Positions 40,493 to 49,570 of a stretch of DNA of 64,000 nt are shown piece by piece. Below the pieces are notes generated by a model. It was not told the DNA's origin. It searched no databases and saw nothing but the letters and a program-made list of their open reading frames with translations. Made by a program: the position numbers and the translations under genes. Source of the DNA: Mucilaginibacter xinganensis (GTDB lineage: Bacteria; Bacteroidota; Bacteroidia; Sphingobacteriales; Sphingobacteriaceae); assembly GCA_026225055.1 (NCBI GenBank), contig JAMFSA010000213.1:1-64000 (forward strand), written 5' to 3'. How positions within the stretch are numbered: the stretch's first letter is position 1; every line of letters begins with the position of its first letter.

Positions 40493-41827
40493 ATGACCTT
40501 ACAACTAAGAAACTTTAGCTTTTTACTGTTATTATTTTATAGCCTGGGCTGCAAGAAAAGCCAGACAGTAAACCCTCCTGCCGACCCAACTTATCTTCCG
40601 CCAAAAGCGATAGTTGTTGTCAGCGGTAACAACCAATTTGGTTATTCCGGCAAACCCCTGGATACGATCGTGATCAAAGTCACGCCGGCTTCTCCGGCCG
40701 ACACCTCCGCTTATAGCTATGGTTATTATCTTGGTAATTATCAGGATGCATTTTATATTTTAGGACACACCTATAGCGGTGGTTCAATTTATGTAAAAGT
40801 TTTATGGCAGCTGGCATCAAACGCTACTTCGCCGGCAGCGACTTTCTACGCTTATAATCATTGCACAGGACAACAGAACCAGGCAGGCGGCTGTAAGCTG
40901 CTGGACTCTGTAAAGCTGTCCGCTGATGTCAGGAAACCGTGGATCAGCATCTATAATCAAAATACGGGAGGCTTTGATGCGCTTTATGACCTTTGTTTTA
41001 CAAGTCCGGATAACGGATTGGCCATAGGTGAAGGGTCGGGTGTGGTACGTACTGCGGATGGCGGTAAGACATGGACTACTGGACCGCCTATCCGTACAGA
41101 TAACGATGCGGAGCTATTGGCCTTCTCAGGGCCGGATACCGGTCTGGTCATATTGGTCAACAATTATGCGCAGTTCACTTACGATGGCGGCAAAACATTT
41201 AATCAACAAGCTTGGACCCCCCCCTTTGAGGGCGATCATAGCTCCGCAGCCTATTATATGGCCAGCAGCAAAACAATATATTCCGTGGGCCATCAGGGCC
41301 AACTGGCCAAGACAGCAGATGGCGGCAACACCTGGAGCACTTTCAATTTTAATATCCTTAACGGGTTCGATGCGCTCAGCGTTGTCGGCAAAGATACGCT
41401 CTATGCGGTCGGCGATGTCGGGCTTATCGTAAAGAGCACGGATGCAGGCCAAACCTGGAAACGGGAGCTTATACAGTTAAATAATTATTTGAGCAGCGTT
41501 TATTTTATCACGAACAACTTTGGCTTCGCAGGAGGCCAGGATGGCGTGCTGATCCGAACAACAGATGGCGGCGCAAACTGGAGCAGCATCAAAACCGGTC
41601 TAAGTTTTCCCGTCATCGCAATCCGGTTTTTCGGGAGTACACACGGCTACATCGTAACCAGCGGCGGCGAGATCGCCGAAAGCAAGGACGGGGGCTTAAC
41701 CTGGACCGTGCGGAATGTAAACAATTACGGCGTTGGCAGTCTCAATAAAGCAGTAATTAAAGACCAGACCATCATTTTTGGATTAGAAGGACCATCAATT
41801 TATACCTATGACCTTACGCAGCAATAA
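40493..41827 (+). CDS. Ycf48/BNR-like repeat lipoprotein 1
   Basis: The protein (444 aa) has a lipoprotein signal peptide ending FYSLGC (start at the ATG at 40493; an earlier in-frame ATG at 40451 would add 14 residues). The mature part has six Asp-box repeats with the pattern S/T-x-D-G-G-x-T-W (for example TADGGKTWTTG, STDAGQTWKRE, TTDGGANWSS), forming a beta-propeller like Ycf48 or sialidase-type proteins. A beta domain (IVVVSGNNQ) precedes it. The binding target is unknown. It overlaps the next gene by 20 bases. Confidence 0.85.
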   Translation: MTLQLRNFSFLLLLFYSLGCKKSQTVNPPADPTYLPPKAIVVVSGNNQFGYSGKPLDTIVIKVTPASPADTSAYSYGYYLGNYQDAFYILGHTYSGGSIYVKVLWQLASNATSPAATFYAYNHCTGQQNQAGGCKLLDSVKLSADVRKPWISIYNQNTGGFDALYDLCFTSPDNGLAIGEGSGVVRTADGGKTWTTGPPIRTDNDAELLAFSGPDTGLVILVNNYAQFTYDGGKTFNQQAWTPPFEGDHSSAAYYMASSKTIYSVGHQGQLAKTADGGNTWSTFNFNILNGFDALSVVGKDTLYAVGDVGLIVKSTDAGQTWKRELIQLNNYLSSVYFITNNFGFAGGQDGVLIRTTDGGANWSSIKTGLSFPVIAIRFFGSTHGYIVTSGGEIAESKDGGLTWTVRNVNNYGVGSLNKAVIKDQTIIFGLEGPSIYTYDLTQQ

Positions 41828-43139
41828 ACCCCTGTATTTTCTTATCCTGTTACTAACCTGGCTGCAGTTGGCTTGTAAAAAAGAAAACCACGCCCCGGCT
41901 GGCGCAGGTCCCAAAGGCCATTTGACGCTGATTACAGGCAACAATCAATCCGGCACCTATGGACAAGACCTGGCTGACAGCCTGGTGGTGAAGATAGTGG
42001 CGCCCTCGGGATCAAGCAGCAGCAAATATTCCATACAGGTTAACATGGCGCAGGGTAACGGGCTGATCGAAGGGATCGTACCCAATGAGTTCCTTAGCGC
42101 GACCTTGAATAATGGCGTTATTACACTCAAATGGCGTCTTGGTTGTGATAACCCGGCACAAAAAGTCCGTGTCTATTTATATGCGGATAGCCTTATCTAT
42201 AATAACAACGCAGCTAGCGGGGTGCCTGATGATTCGCTGACCATAAACGCTTCCGGATCGAAACCATCCGGCTGGGGAAGGTCCTGTGGCTGTGGCACAC
42301 CGGCGTACAATGCAAAAATTTCCTCTTTTGACCACCATACCTTATACCTGGCCAGCAATGGGCTGTATTCCTCCGTCGATGGCGGCACCAACTGGTACGC
42401 GGTTAAAGGGGTGCCTTACTGGTCATCTGTGACGGATGTACAATTTAACGACAAGGGCTGGATGTATGTGCTGACCGCAAATAACGGCATTTATTTCAGT
42501 CAGGATATTAAAACCTGGCAAGCGATCAATAATGGGATCCTCGATATGCGTACGCCCACGGCTTTCACCGTGGCCGGCAACCTGATGTTCGTAAGTTTTT
42601 ATTTCGATGGCCCTTATATGACCAGCAATAACGGTGCCTTCTGGCAAAAATTTCTTGTTGGTTACGGCTCACAGCGGTGCTACCTCATCCGCCGCCATCC
42701 AAACGGAAATATTTACATGTTTAATGACTGGAACGACCTGCTCGTTTCCAAAGACACGGCAAAAACATGGCAATTGATCCCCTTAAACGGACAATTGCTG
42801 AATTATTCGGCCTACGACCTGGAGATCGGTCCGGACGGCAATCTATACCTCGGTTCGGATGCCGCAACGCTGGCAATTATTTCACCGCTTACCGGTCAGG
42901 GCACCTTCCGGAGTTTTTACCAATATAATGCCTCTACCCAACCCACCAATAACATCAATTTTTACAATGGTGACGTTTACTTCTTACTGAACGCTAATCC
43001 ACAGCCAGGAATCTACAGCGTCAATAATAATTGGAGTATCTTAAATCTCGGGTTCACCAAGACGATTACTTCCTATTATATCAGGCAAGACGGCAGCTTT
43101 TTATTGTACAGCTATGATGGCCTTTATTATCGCAATTAA
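41808..43139 (+). CDS. Ycf48/BNR-like lipoprotein 2
   Basis: The protein (443 aa) has a lipoprotein signal peptide (ending LQLAC), the same N-terminal domain as its neighbour (LTLITGNNQSGTYG, compare VVSGNNQFGYSG), and propeller-like repeats with SVDGGTNWYA, SKDTAKTWQ and GPDGNLYLGSD. It is thus a diverged relative of the previous gene in tandem, starting 20 bases inside it. The pair probably act together at the cell surface. Function unknown. Confidence 0.82.
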   Translation: MTLRSNKPLYFLILLLTWLQLACKKENHAPAGAGPKGHLTLITGNNQSGTYGQDLADSLVVKIVAPSGSSSSKYSIQVNMAQGNGLIEGIVPNEFLSATLNNGVITLKWRLGCDNPAQKVRVYLYADSLIYNNNAASGVPDDSLTINASGSKPSGWGRSCGCGTPAYNAKISSFDHHTLYLASNGLYSSVDGGTNWYAVKGVPYWSSVTDVQFNDKGWMYVLTANNGIYFSQDIKTWQAINNGILDMRTPTAFTVAGNLMFVSFYFDGPYMTSNNGAFWQKFLVGYGSQRCYLIRRHPNGNIYMFNDWNDLLVSKDTAKTWQLIPLNGQLLNYSAYDLEIGPDGNLYLGSDAATLAIISPLTGQGTFRSFYQYNASTQPTNNINFYNGDVYFLLNANPQPGIYSVNNNWSILNLGFTKTITSYYIRQDGSFLLYSYDGLYYRN

Positions 43140-43178
43140 ACTTGAAGATTGCGATAAATAGCCGTCAATTAACGATAG

Positions 43179-43403
43179 TTAAATTTGATATGCGCCAGGT
43201 AAGGTGTCAGTGGTTCTAAAGGCCCGGAACCGTAATATTTTATTAGCTGCCTCATCATAAAAAACTTCTACATAAAAAGTATGGATAGAATACAACTGCA
43301 CCCGAAGCCCATTCTCCTTTCTGTCGCCCAGAAAATTTCCACCCCAAACCGCGTCAGCTTTCGCATTATCATCCATCAAATTAAAATCATATAAAGTAAG
43401 CAT
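43179..43403 (-). CDS. Small hypothetical protein, 74 aa
   Basis: The protein has a short acidic start (MLTLYDFNLMDDNAKADAVWGG) followed by beta-like segments (VQLYSIHTFYVEVFYDE...ILRFRAFRTTD). It has no signal peptide. It appears as a single-domain family that is common as small genes in Sphingobacteriaceae. Role unknown. The gene at 43430-43654 on the same strand has a similar size; the two may be one transcript. Confidence 0.55.
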   Translation of the reverse strand: MLTLYDFNLMDDNAKADAVWGGNFLGDRKENGLRVQLYSIHTFYVEVFYDEAANKILRFRAFRTTDTLPGAYQI

Positions 43404-43429
43404 AACTCTAAAATAACAGAATTTCTGCG

Positions 43430-43654
43430 CTAACGCAATTTTTCCAGCAGATCCGCAATCGCACCCAATAAGCCCGGCTCAACCTGGCCCGGAACCCCGA
43501 TCGCGCGGTAACTCCCCTCCTCATCAGGCTCAAAGATCACCATCACCTCATCAACCATAACCTCTACACGGTACGTATAACCATACGGGTATATCTTCAG
43601 TGGCAGGTCCATCTCCCGTCCTTTAAAATTCAAAGGCAATACCAGTTCATCCAT
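43430..43654 (-). CDS. Small hypothetical protein, 74 aa
   Basis: The protein is acidic with many Glu, Asp and Val (DEVMVIFEPDEEGSYRAI) and a Leu-rich helical end (LLGAIADLLEKLR). It is cytosolic. No function is assigned. It lies 26 bases upstream of the 43179-43403 gene on the same strand and diverges from the NlpC/P60 gene. Start at the ATG at 43654. Confidence 0.55.
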   Translation of the reverse strand: MDELVLPLNFKGREMDLPLKIYPYGYTYRVEVMVDEVMVIFEPDEEGSYRAIGVPGQVEPGLLGAIADLLEKLR

Positions 43655-43701
43655 AAGTATTCAAAACAGTTTTCCTGCCGGTTTGTAAGATACAGTATAT
43701 C

Positions 43702-44232
43702 ATGAAGAACCGGCCGGGTATCTATTTATTTTTCATTTGCCTATGTTGCGCCTGTCAGTATAAGAAGCCGTTAACCTCCTACCAGGCCGAACACATCACC
43801 CATATCGAAACCGGCAAAACGACACCTGAGGAACTGGTTAATTACGCCTGCTCACTGGCGGGAACACCCTATAAATACGGATCAAGTGATCCCAAACAAG
43901 GATTTGACTGTTCGGGCTTTGTAACCTATGTTTTTAATCACTTCGATATCATGGTACCTCGTACCTCTTTAGATTTTACACCTGTGCAAAAATCAATCCC
44001 ACTGGCGAAAGCAAAGTTAGGCGACCTGGTACTGTTTACAAGGAACGACAGCACAAAGCGCTTAGCTGGCCACATGGGCATTATCTCCTCCCTCCCCGGG
44101 GAACCCCTGCGCTTCATGCACGCCACCTCCGGCAGGGAAAAGGAAGTAGTAGAAACTGACTTTCATACCGCTTATTATGAAGCCAGGTTTCTCCGGGTTA
44201 TCCGCATATTTTCGCAGAACGACCGCAAATAA
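43702..44232 (+). CDS. NlpC/P60 family lipoprotein
   Basis: The protein (176 aa) has a lipoprotein-like signal (FICLCCAC) and a C40 peptidase domain with catalytic Cys in DCSGF, His in GHMGII and a further His in MHAT. It cleaves cell-wall peptides, probably at the outer membrane. The YACSLAGTPYKYGSSDPKQGFDCSG region is a clear family match. It is preceded by a 47-base gap and followed 37 bases later by the glycosyltransferase gene, so it may be independent. Confidence 0.88.
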   Translation: MKNRPGIYLFFICLCCACQYKKPLTSYQAEHITHIETGKTTPEELVNYACSLAGTPYKYGSSDPKQGFDCSGFVTYVFNHFDIMVPRTSLDFTPVQKSIPLAKAKLGDLVLFTRNDSTKRLAGHMGIISSLPGEPLRFMHATSGREKEVVETDFHTAYYEARFLRVIRIFSQNDRK

Positions 44233-44269
44233 TTAAAAATATTTTTCCGCCACGATCGTCCTAACTGAT

Positions 44270-45445
44270 ATGTCAAACGTATTATTTTTAGGAATGCCCT
44301 CGCATGGGCATGTGAAGCCCACGTTGGGGTTAGTAGATGAGCTCAACCGCCGAGGTGAGCAGATCTTTTATTTCGCTTCGGAACCTTTCCGGACAAAAAT
44401 CGAGGCTGCGGGTGCAGCATTTTACAGTTACAACGAGGATCTTAACATTTTTAAATCCGGTAATAAACTGGGACAAGGCGGCGGCTTGCTAAGCCTGACC
44501 AGTAAGGCCCCTTCGGTGATAGCAAATATTCTTGCACAAACAGCCGGCATCAAATTCGATTACCTTATCCATTCTGCCGCGTTTTCTTTTACCGGAGCCA
44601 TGGTACAGATACTGAACATTCCTTCCGTTTCATCACTTGCAGTTTTTGCCGGGCTTGACCGCTTTAAACAAATGGTAAACTTTATGTTGCCTGATACAAT
44701 TCGGCATAATTACGAATCAGTAACTAAAACTATTCAAAACACTTACGGGTTCACACTGCCGCCAAACACAATGGAGCTGATGTTATATCCCAGCCCGCTG
44801 AAATTGGTTTATACTTCGCGTTATTTCGCGCCAGCATCAGCCTACCTGGACGAGACCTGCCGGTTTGTGGGGCCGCCCATATATGAACGGCAGGAAGATT
44901 TGGATTTTCCCTTTGAAAGATTGGAAAATAAAAAAGTATTATATATCTCGCTGGGTACGGTTTTCGGCAACTTTGATACCCATGTTTACGATGTGTTCAG
45001 CGCAGCATTTGCGGATTGGGACGGTATAGTGGTTATGGCCGCGCATGGCGTTGATCTTACTGATCATCGGTTTCCGGAACACTTTATCATACGCAACTAT
45101 GTTCCTCAGAATGCATTGCTTAAATATACCCATGCAGCAATTACGCACGCGGGCATGAACAGCATGAGTGACCTGATCGGTAATGAAGTACCTTTCGTTA
45201 GTCTACCCATGGGTGCCGATCAGCCGTTATTAGCCGCCAGGGCGGCGGAACTTGGCGCTACTATCGTGCTGGATATTCATCAGCTGGAATCCGATGAACT
45301 AAAAAAAGCAGTAAACAAAGTATTAGCTGAACCAGCTTACACACTGTCAATCGCCAGGATCGCGGATTCTTTCCGCGCCGCAGGTGGTTATCCGAAAGCC
45401 GTAGATGAAATATTTTGTTTCAAAGAGCAGCAGCAAATTAGCTAA
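44270..45445 (+). CDS. Glycosyltransferase of the MGT/UDP-glycosyl family
   Basis: The protein (391 aa) opens with GMPSHGHVKPTLGLVDEL, the acceptor-side start of GT1 family macrolide-type transferases, and has the sugar-nucleotide signature HAGMNSMSDLIGNEVPFVSLPMGADQ. The family moves glucose or glucuronic acid onto small molecules, including macrolides, which inactivates them. With a SnoaL-like gene, a LysR regulator, an MFS exporter and a peptidase E downstream, it may belong to a small-molecule modification or resistance set; substrate is unknown. Start at the ATG at 44270. Confidence 0.85.
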   Translation: MSNVLFLGMPSHGHVKPTLGLVDELNRRGEQIFYFASEPFRTKIEAAGAAFYSYNEDLNIFKSGNKLGQGGGLLSLTSKAPSVIANILAQTAGIKFDYLIHSAAFSFTGAMVQILNIPSVSSLAVFAGLDRFKQMVNFMLPDTIRHNYESVTKTIQNTYGFTLPPNTMELMLYPSPLKLVYTSRYFAPASAYLDETCRFVGPPIYERQEDLDFPFERLENKKVLYISLGTVFGNFDTHVYDVFSAAFADWDGIVVMAAHGVDLTDHRFPEHFIIRNYVPQNALLKYTHAAITHAGMNSMSDLIGNEVPFVSLPMGADQPLLAARAAELGATIVLDIHQLESDELKKAVNKVLAEPAYTLSIARIADSFRAAGGYPKAVDEIFCFKEQQQIS

Positions 45446-45561
45446 TCGACCCTCTTTTTACTTTGCGGGTTCGGTGGGCCTCATTCCGAATATTTTTTTG
45501 AATTTACTGGTTTAAAATGTCCGTAAGATAATTTGTAGTAATTACACCGTATTTTTGCCCC

Positions 45562-46011
45562 ATGATCAAACTTCATACCTCTGAAATAGTTGAACAGCTG
45601 CGCCAGGCCCTGGAAGCAAGGAATTTCAAAGCGTTTGTTGACCTTTTTGCAGCTGACGCGCTATTTGAAGTCCCATTCGGGCTGCAAGAAAACCAAAAAC
45701 GACTGAAAGGGATCGGACCGATCAGCGACCATTTTGATAGCATCGCGCAGAACCCTTCCACTAAACTTTTGGAGCTGCATAAAGTTACCGCTACACAACA
45801 CCCGGGGCAAGATCCTGATACGGTAACCGTTGAATTCCGCATACAGGGTAGGTCTGTCTTAACAGGTAAGTCGTTTGACATGCCTTCTTCTATCGCTATT
45901 ATCCGCTGTTACCAGGGAAAAGTGAAGCATTACAAAGATTTCCCCAACAGCATAGGCTATGCGCAGATTGCCGGCGTACTACCTCAACTGGCCGCATCGC
46001 TGACAAAATAA
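45562..46011 (+). CDS. SnoaL-like (NTF2 fold) protein
   Basis: The protein (149 aa) has the NTF2/SnoaL pattern IVEQLRQALEARNFKAFVDLFAADALFEVPFG followed by beta segments with TVTVEFRIQG. Members bind or isomerise small ligands such as polyketides, or act as non-catalytic binding proteins. It lies between the glycosyltransferase and a LysR regulator, the 116-base gap before it suggesting a separate promoter. The specific ligand is unknown. Confidence 0.75.
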   Translation: MIKLHTSEIVEQLRQALEARNFKAFVDLFAADALFEVPFGLQENQKRLKGIGPISDHFDSIAQNPSTKLLELHKVTATQHPGQDPDTVTVEFRIQGRSVLTGKSFDMPSSIAIIRCYQGKVKHYKDFPNSIGYAQIAGVLPQLAASLTK

Positions 46012-46029
46012 TAACTTGATCAAACGAAA

Positions 46030-46935
46030 ATGCAAGCTAAAATCCTCAACTTATTCAAGATCAAAGTACTCTCAGAAGTTTGCAAAACAAACAGTTACCG
46101 CGTTGCATCCAAGAATCTTTATATTACCCCTTCGGCAGTTAGCAAGATTATCAAAAGCCTGGAAATCGAATGGAACCTTCAATTGGTCCGGTCCACCGGA
46201 AACAGCATAAAAGTCACCGCCCAGGCGGAACAACTGGCCGGCTTTGCAGCAGCGCTCCTGCAGGGCAACGACGATTTCACCAGTCAGCTAGCTGTTTTAA
46301 ATGGGCGCAACAGTACGGCAACTTTACAGATAGGATCGGGAGGTTCGCACTCCAAAATCATTATGAACGGGCTGCTCACCTCGTTCTTGCAGTCATTTCC
46401 AAAACTGGAATACGAGGTCATCACCAACAACTCAGCTGAAATATTGAGAGCTGTAGAACGAGGTGAACTGGACTGCGGCATCGTATCAGGGATAGTGCCT
46501 GAAAATGTGGATCAGGAACTGATCTACCAGGACAATATTTCCTTATACGCCTGTCGCCGGCATCCGCTGGCATTCTCTATCGTATCGCTGAAGGGATTCG
46601 GCTACCCGGTCTGCCTCCGGGAAAAAGGTTCCTCCACCAGGCTGTATGTAGAAGAATTTTTAGCGGAAAAAGATATCCGGCTTCAAAATGTCAAGCAAAC
46701 CGGGAAAAACGACGAACTAACGGATCATTTGTGCAAAACCCAGGATGCCTTACAGTTCATATCCGACTTTTATTACCGGCACAGCACCTGGCACAAAGAA
46801 TATGTGAAGGTCCAATGCCCGGAAATTCATATCCCTATTTCGGTTTATTTTATTTCCAGGAAGAACTTTCCCTTTCTAAAATTAAAAAAACATGTGCGCA
46901 GCATCGCTTTCCAGGAAGAAATTTTGGCACCCTGA
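46030..46935 (+). CDS. LysR family transcriptional regulator
   Basis: The protein (301 aa) has an N-terminal helix-turn-helix (KIKVLSEVCKTNSYRVASKNLYITPSAVSKIIKSLE) and a periplasmic-binding-like effector domain (ATLQIGSGGSHSKIIMNGLL ...). LysR proteins usually control neighbouring genes and sense a small ligand. It is transcribed with the SnoaL gene (18-base gap) and is followed by the MFS exporter, a likely target. Start at the ATG at 46030. Confidence 0.9.
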   Translation: MQAKILNLFKIKVLSEVCKTNSYRVASKNLYITPSAVSKIIKSLEIEWNLQLVRSTGNSIKVTAQAEQLAGFAAALLQGNDDFTSQLAVLNGRNSTATLQIGSGGSHSKIIMNGLLTSFLQSFPKLEYEVITNNSAEILRAVERGELDCGIVSGIVPENVDQELIYQDNISLYACRRHPLAFSIVSLKGFGYPVCLREKGSSTRLYVEEFLAEKDIRLQNVKQTGKNDELTDHLCKTQDALQFISDFYYRHSTWHKEYVKVQCPEIHIPISVYFISRKNFPFLKLKKHVRSIAFQEEILAP

Positions 46936-46985
46936 ATAACCTTTTTTCGTTTTGGAACCCCTCGCCCCCTATGTAAGTTTGGGCC

Positions 46986-48251
46986 ATGAATACGATAGAA
47001 AACACTAAACAAGACCCTTTTGCGGCCCTGCGTTTCAAAGACTTCCGCGCATACATCGCCATGAACTTCTTTTTTACGTTCGCCTACCAAATGCAAACCA
47101 TTGTTGTGGGTTTTTATATATACCAGCTCACCAAAAGTGTTTTTGCCCTGGGCATGCTTGGTCTCAGCGAAGCCATTCCCGCGGTAGGTATCGCTTTATA
47201 TGGCGGTTATATCGCTGATAAATCCGAAAAAAGAACCATGCTGTTGTGGATCTATACCGGTGTTTTTTTCTCATCGGCCGTAATGTATATAGTTACGCTA
47301 AAAAGCACGCCCCCCTATTTACCTGCCGGCTGGATCGTCCCGGTCATAAATAGTATGACATTTTGTAATGGCGTAGCACGCGCCTTTTTTGGCCCGGCCA
47401 CCTTTACCGTTTACACCCACAGCATCCCAAAAGAACTTTATCCTAACGGTACCACCTGGACCAGCTCTACCAAACGCTTAGCCTATATACTGGGCCCGGC
47501 AACCGGCGGCCTGGTATACGGATTTGCCGGAATAACGGCAGCGTTTTACATCATACTGCTTTTCATATTGCTGGCGTTGATCCTCGTTTATTTGATGAAG
47601 AAATATCCTGCCGTTTATAAACCAGTGGAAAACATTTGGTTTAGTCTTCGGGAAGGCATCGGCTTTGTATTTAAAACCAGGATGCTGCTGGGGGCGATGA
47701 GCCTTGACTTATTCTCGGTATTTTTTGGCGGCGTGGTCGCTTTATTACCCGCTTTTGCCTATACCCTGTTAAAAGTGGGTCCCCAAGGACTGGGGATCAT
47801 GCGCGCCATATTTTCTATAGGGTCAGTATTGACGATGCTGGTCATGTCAAAATATTCACCCATGAACAGGCCTTGGCGAAATCTATTGATCGCTGTTGCC
47901 GGGTTTGGCATCTCCATTATTGGCTTTGGCCTTTCGCGGAATTTTTATCTTACTTTATTTTTCCTATTTGCCCAGGGCGCCTTCGACAGTGTAAGCGTTA
48001 TTATCCGTGGCAGTATTATGCAATTGCTTACCCCGGGTCAAATGCGCGGCCGAATATCGGCAGTAAGTTCCATGTTTATCGGCTCATCAAATGAACTGGG
48101 TGATTTTGAATCAGGTACGGCAGCAAGTGTTCTTGGATTGGTACCAGCGGTTCTTTTTGGCGGCTGCGTGACGCTGACGGTCGTAACCGTCACTTATTTT
48201 AAAACCCGAAACTTATTATCGCTTTCACTGGCAGATGTTAGCACCACTTAG
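46986..48251 (+). CDS. MFS exporter, DHA3-like (Mef type)
   Basis: The protein (421 aa) has about twelve membrane segments with the start FAALRFKDFRAYIAMNFFFTFAYQMQTIVVGFYIYQL and the motif YIADKSEKRTMLL of the major facilitator superfamily, close to the DHA3 group that includes macrolide efflux pumps (Mef) and enterobactin export (EntS). It follows the LysR regulator and is probably controlled by it. A drug or metabolite may be exported. Start at the ATG at 46986. Confidence 0.85.
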   Translation: MNTIENTKQDPFAALRFKDFRAYIAMNFFFTFAYQMQTIVVGFYIYQLTKSVFALGMLGLSEAIPAVGIALYGGYIADKSEKRTMLLWIYTGVFFSSAVMYIVTLKSTPPYLPAGWIVPVINSMTFCNGVARAFFGPATFTVYTHSIPKELYPNGTTWTSSTKRLAYILGPATGGLVYGFAGITAAFYIILLFILLALILVYLMKKYPAVYKPVENIWFSLREGIGFVFKTRMLLGAMSLDLFSVFFGGVVALLPAFAYTLLKVGPQGLGIMRAIFSIGSVLTMLVMSKYSPMNRPWRNLLIAVAGFGISIIGFGLSRNFYLTLFFLFAQGAFDSVSVIIRGSIMQLLTPGQMRGRISAVSSMFIGSSNELGDFESGTAASVLGLVPAVLFGGCVTLTVVTVTYFKTRNLLSLSLADVSTT

Positions 48252-48286
48252 TCTGCAGAATAAAACATAAATTATTAATTTCGCAC

Positions 48287-48991
48287 ATGAAAAATATCCT
48301 GCTCGCCAGCACCTCCTTTTTGTTCGGCGAAGAGTACCTTGCTTATCTCAAACCAGCTATCTCTGAATTATTTACAGGTGTCAATGAAATAATCTTTCTT
48401 CCTTTTGCACGCCCTGGCGGTATTTCACACGATGATTACGTGCAAAAGGTAGCGTTAGCTTTTGCATCTTTTGGCATAGCTGTAAAGGGCCTGCATACTT
48501 TTAACGATCCAAAAACAGCGATCATGGAAGCGAAAGGTTTTTTCACGGGTGGCGGTAATACTTTTTTATTGGTTAAGCAACTGCAGGAACAAGGTCTGAT
48601 GTCTGTGTTGAAAGACGCAGTAGAACAAGGCGCGCCCTACCTGGGCACCAGCGCAGGCAGCAACATCGCAGGTGTGAATATGAAGACCACTAATGATATG
48701 CCGATCGTCTATCCGCCAAGTTTTGACACCATGAGCCTCGTGCCATTCAACCTTAACCCGCATTATCTTGACCCGGATCCAAACTCCAAGCATAACGGCG
48801 AAACCAGGGAAATCCGCATCAAAGAATTTCATACACAAAACGCTACGTCTGTGGTGGGCCTGCGTGAAGGCAGCTGGATCAGGGTAGCAGGCGAAAACAT
48901 TACTGTTGAGGGTGCGTTTGATTCCATGATATTTGAACAAGGCAAACAACCTTATGAAGTTAAACCCGGCACCCAATTACATGTGGTTTAG
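48287..48991 (+). CDS. pepE: Peptidase E (alpha-aspartyl dipeptidase)
   Basis: The protein (234 aa) is a class I glutamine amidotransferase-like serine peptidase. The nucleophile lies in GTSAGSN, and the catalytic His in the NPHY motif. It splits dipeptides with N-terminal Asp. The gene starts 35 bases after the MFS gene. The stop overlaps the next gene's start (48981) by 11 bases, which suggests a shared transcript. Confidence 0.88.
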   Translation: MKNILLASTSFLFGEEYLAYLKPAISELFTGVNEIIFLPFARPGGISHDDYVQKVALAFASFGIAVKGLHTFNDPKTAIMEAKGFFTGGGNTFLLVKQLQEQGLMSVLKDAVEQGAPYLGTSAGSNIAGVNMKTTNDMPIVYPPSFDTMSLVPFNLNPHYLDPDPNSKHNGETREIRIKEFHTQNATSVVGLREGSWIRVAGENITVEGAFDSMIFEQGKQPYEVKPGTQLHVV

Positions 48992-49570
48992 ATCCAATAA
49001 CGAAATACAAGAATACCACCGTGCCATGATCGCGAGCCATGGTGCGGAAAGCAGCCTGGCATTAGGCTGGCGAGAGCGGGCCGATCAATTGCTCCGTTTC
49101 GAGGTGCTCGCACAAATCGGCGATATGAACGGGTACACGGTACTTGACGCCGGCTGCGGTTATGCCGACCTCTACCCTTTCCTAAAAAGCCGTTACCCGC
49201 AAATCAGTTCTTATCATGGCATTGATCAAGTACCAGAAATGATCGCCCGCGCAAGCGAACGTTTCCCCGGTATTAATTTGCAGCAAGGGGACTTTATACG
49301 AGAGAAACTACAGGTCTGTGATTACGTGCTGGCCAGCGGTTCGCTCAATTACGGACAGGATATTTTCCCGCCATCAGGAAATTGTATAGTGCATGTACGA
49401 TTGGCCTGGGTTTTAACTTACTGCGTGAAGTAAACGAGGGCTTATTGCAAGCTCATGATCTCAACGAAATTGTTGCCTTCGCCAAAATATTAGCACCTAA
49501 AGTCATTTGGAGCGATAACTATGCACCGGAAGACTTTAGTGTATTTTTATATCACCAACCGGAAAGTTAA
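48981..49570 (+). pseudogene. SAM-dependent methyltransferase, frameshifted
   Basis: The frame from the ATG at 48981 reads a methyltransferase with motif I VLDAGCGYADLYPFL and continues to YVLASGSLNYGQDIF, then goes out of frame (stop at 49431-49433). The continuation, from ACTIGLGFNLLREVNEG to YAPEDFSVFLYHQPES, lies in another frame ending at 49570. A single-base change near 49365-49385 explains the break. Intact relatives are about 220-240 residues, so both parts together are complete. It converges with the AlkB gene at 49547. Confidence 0.8.
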
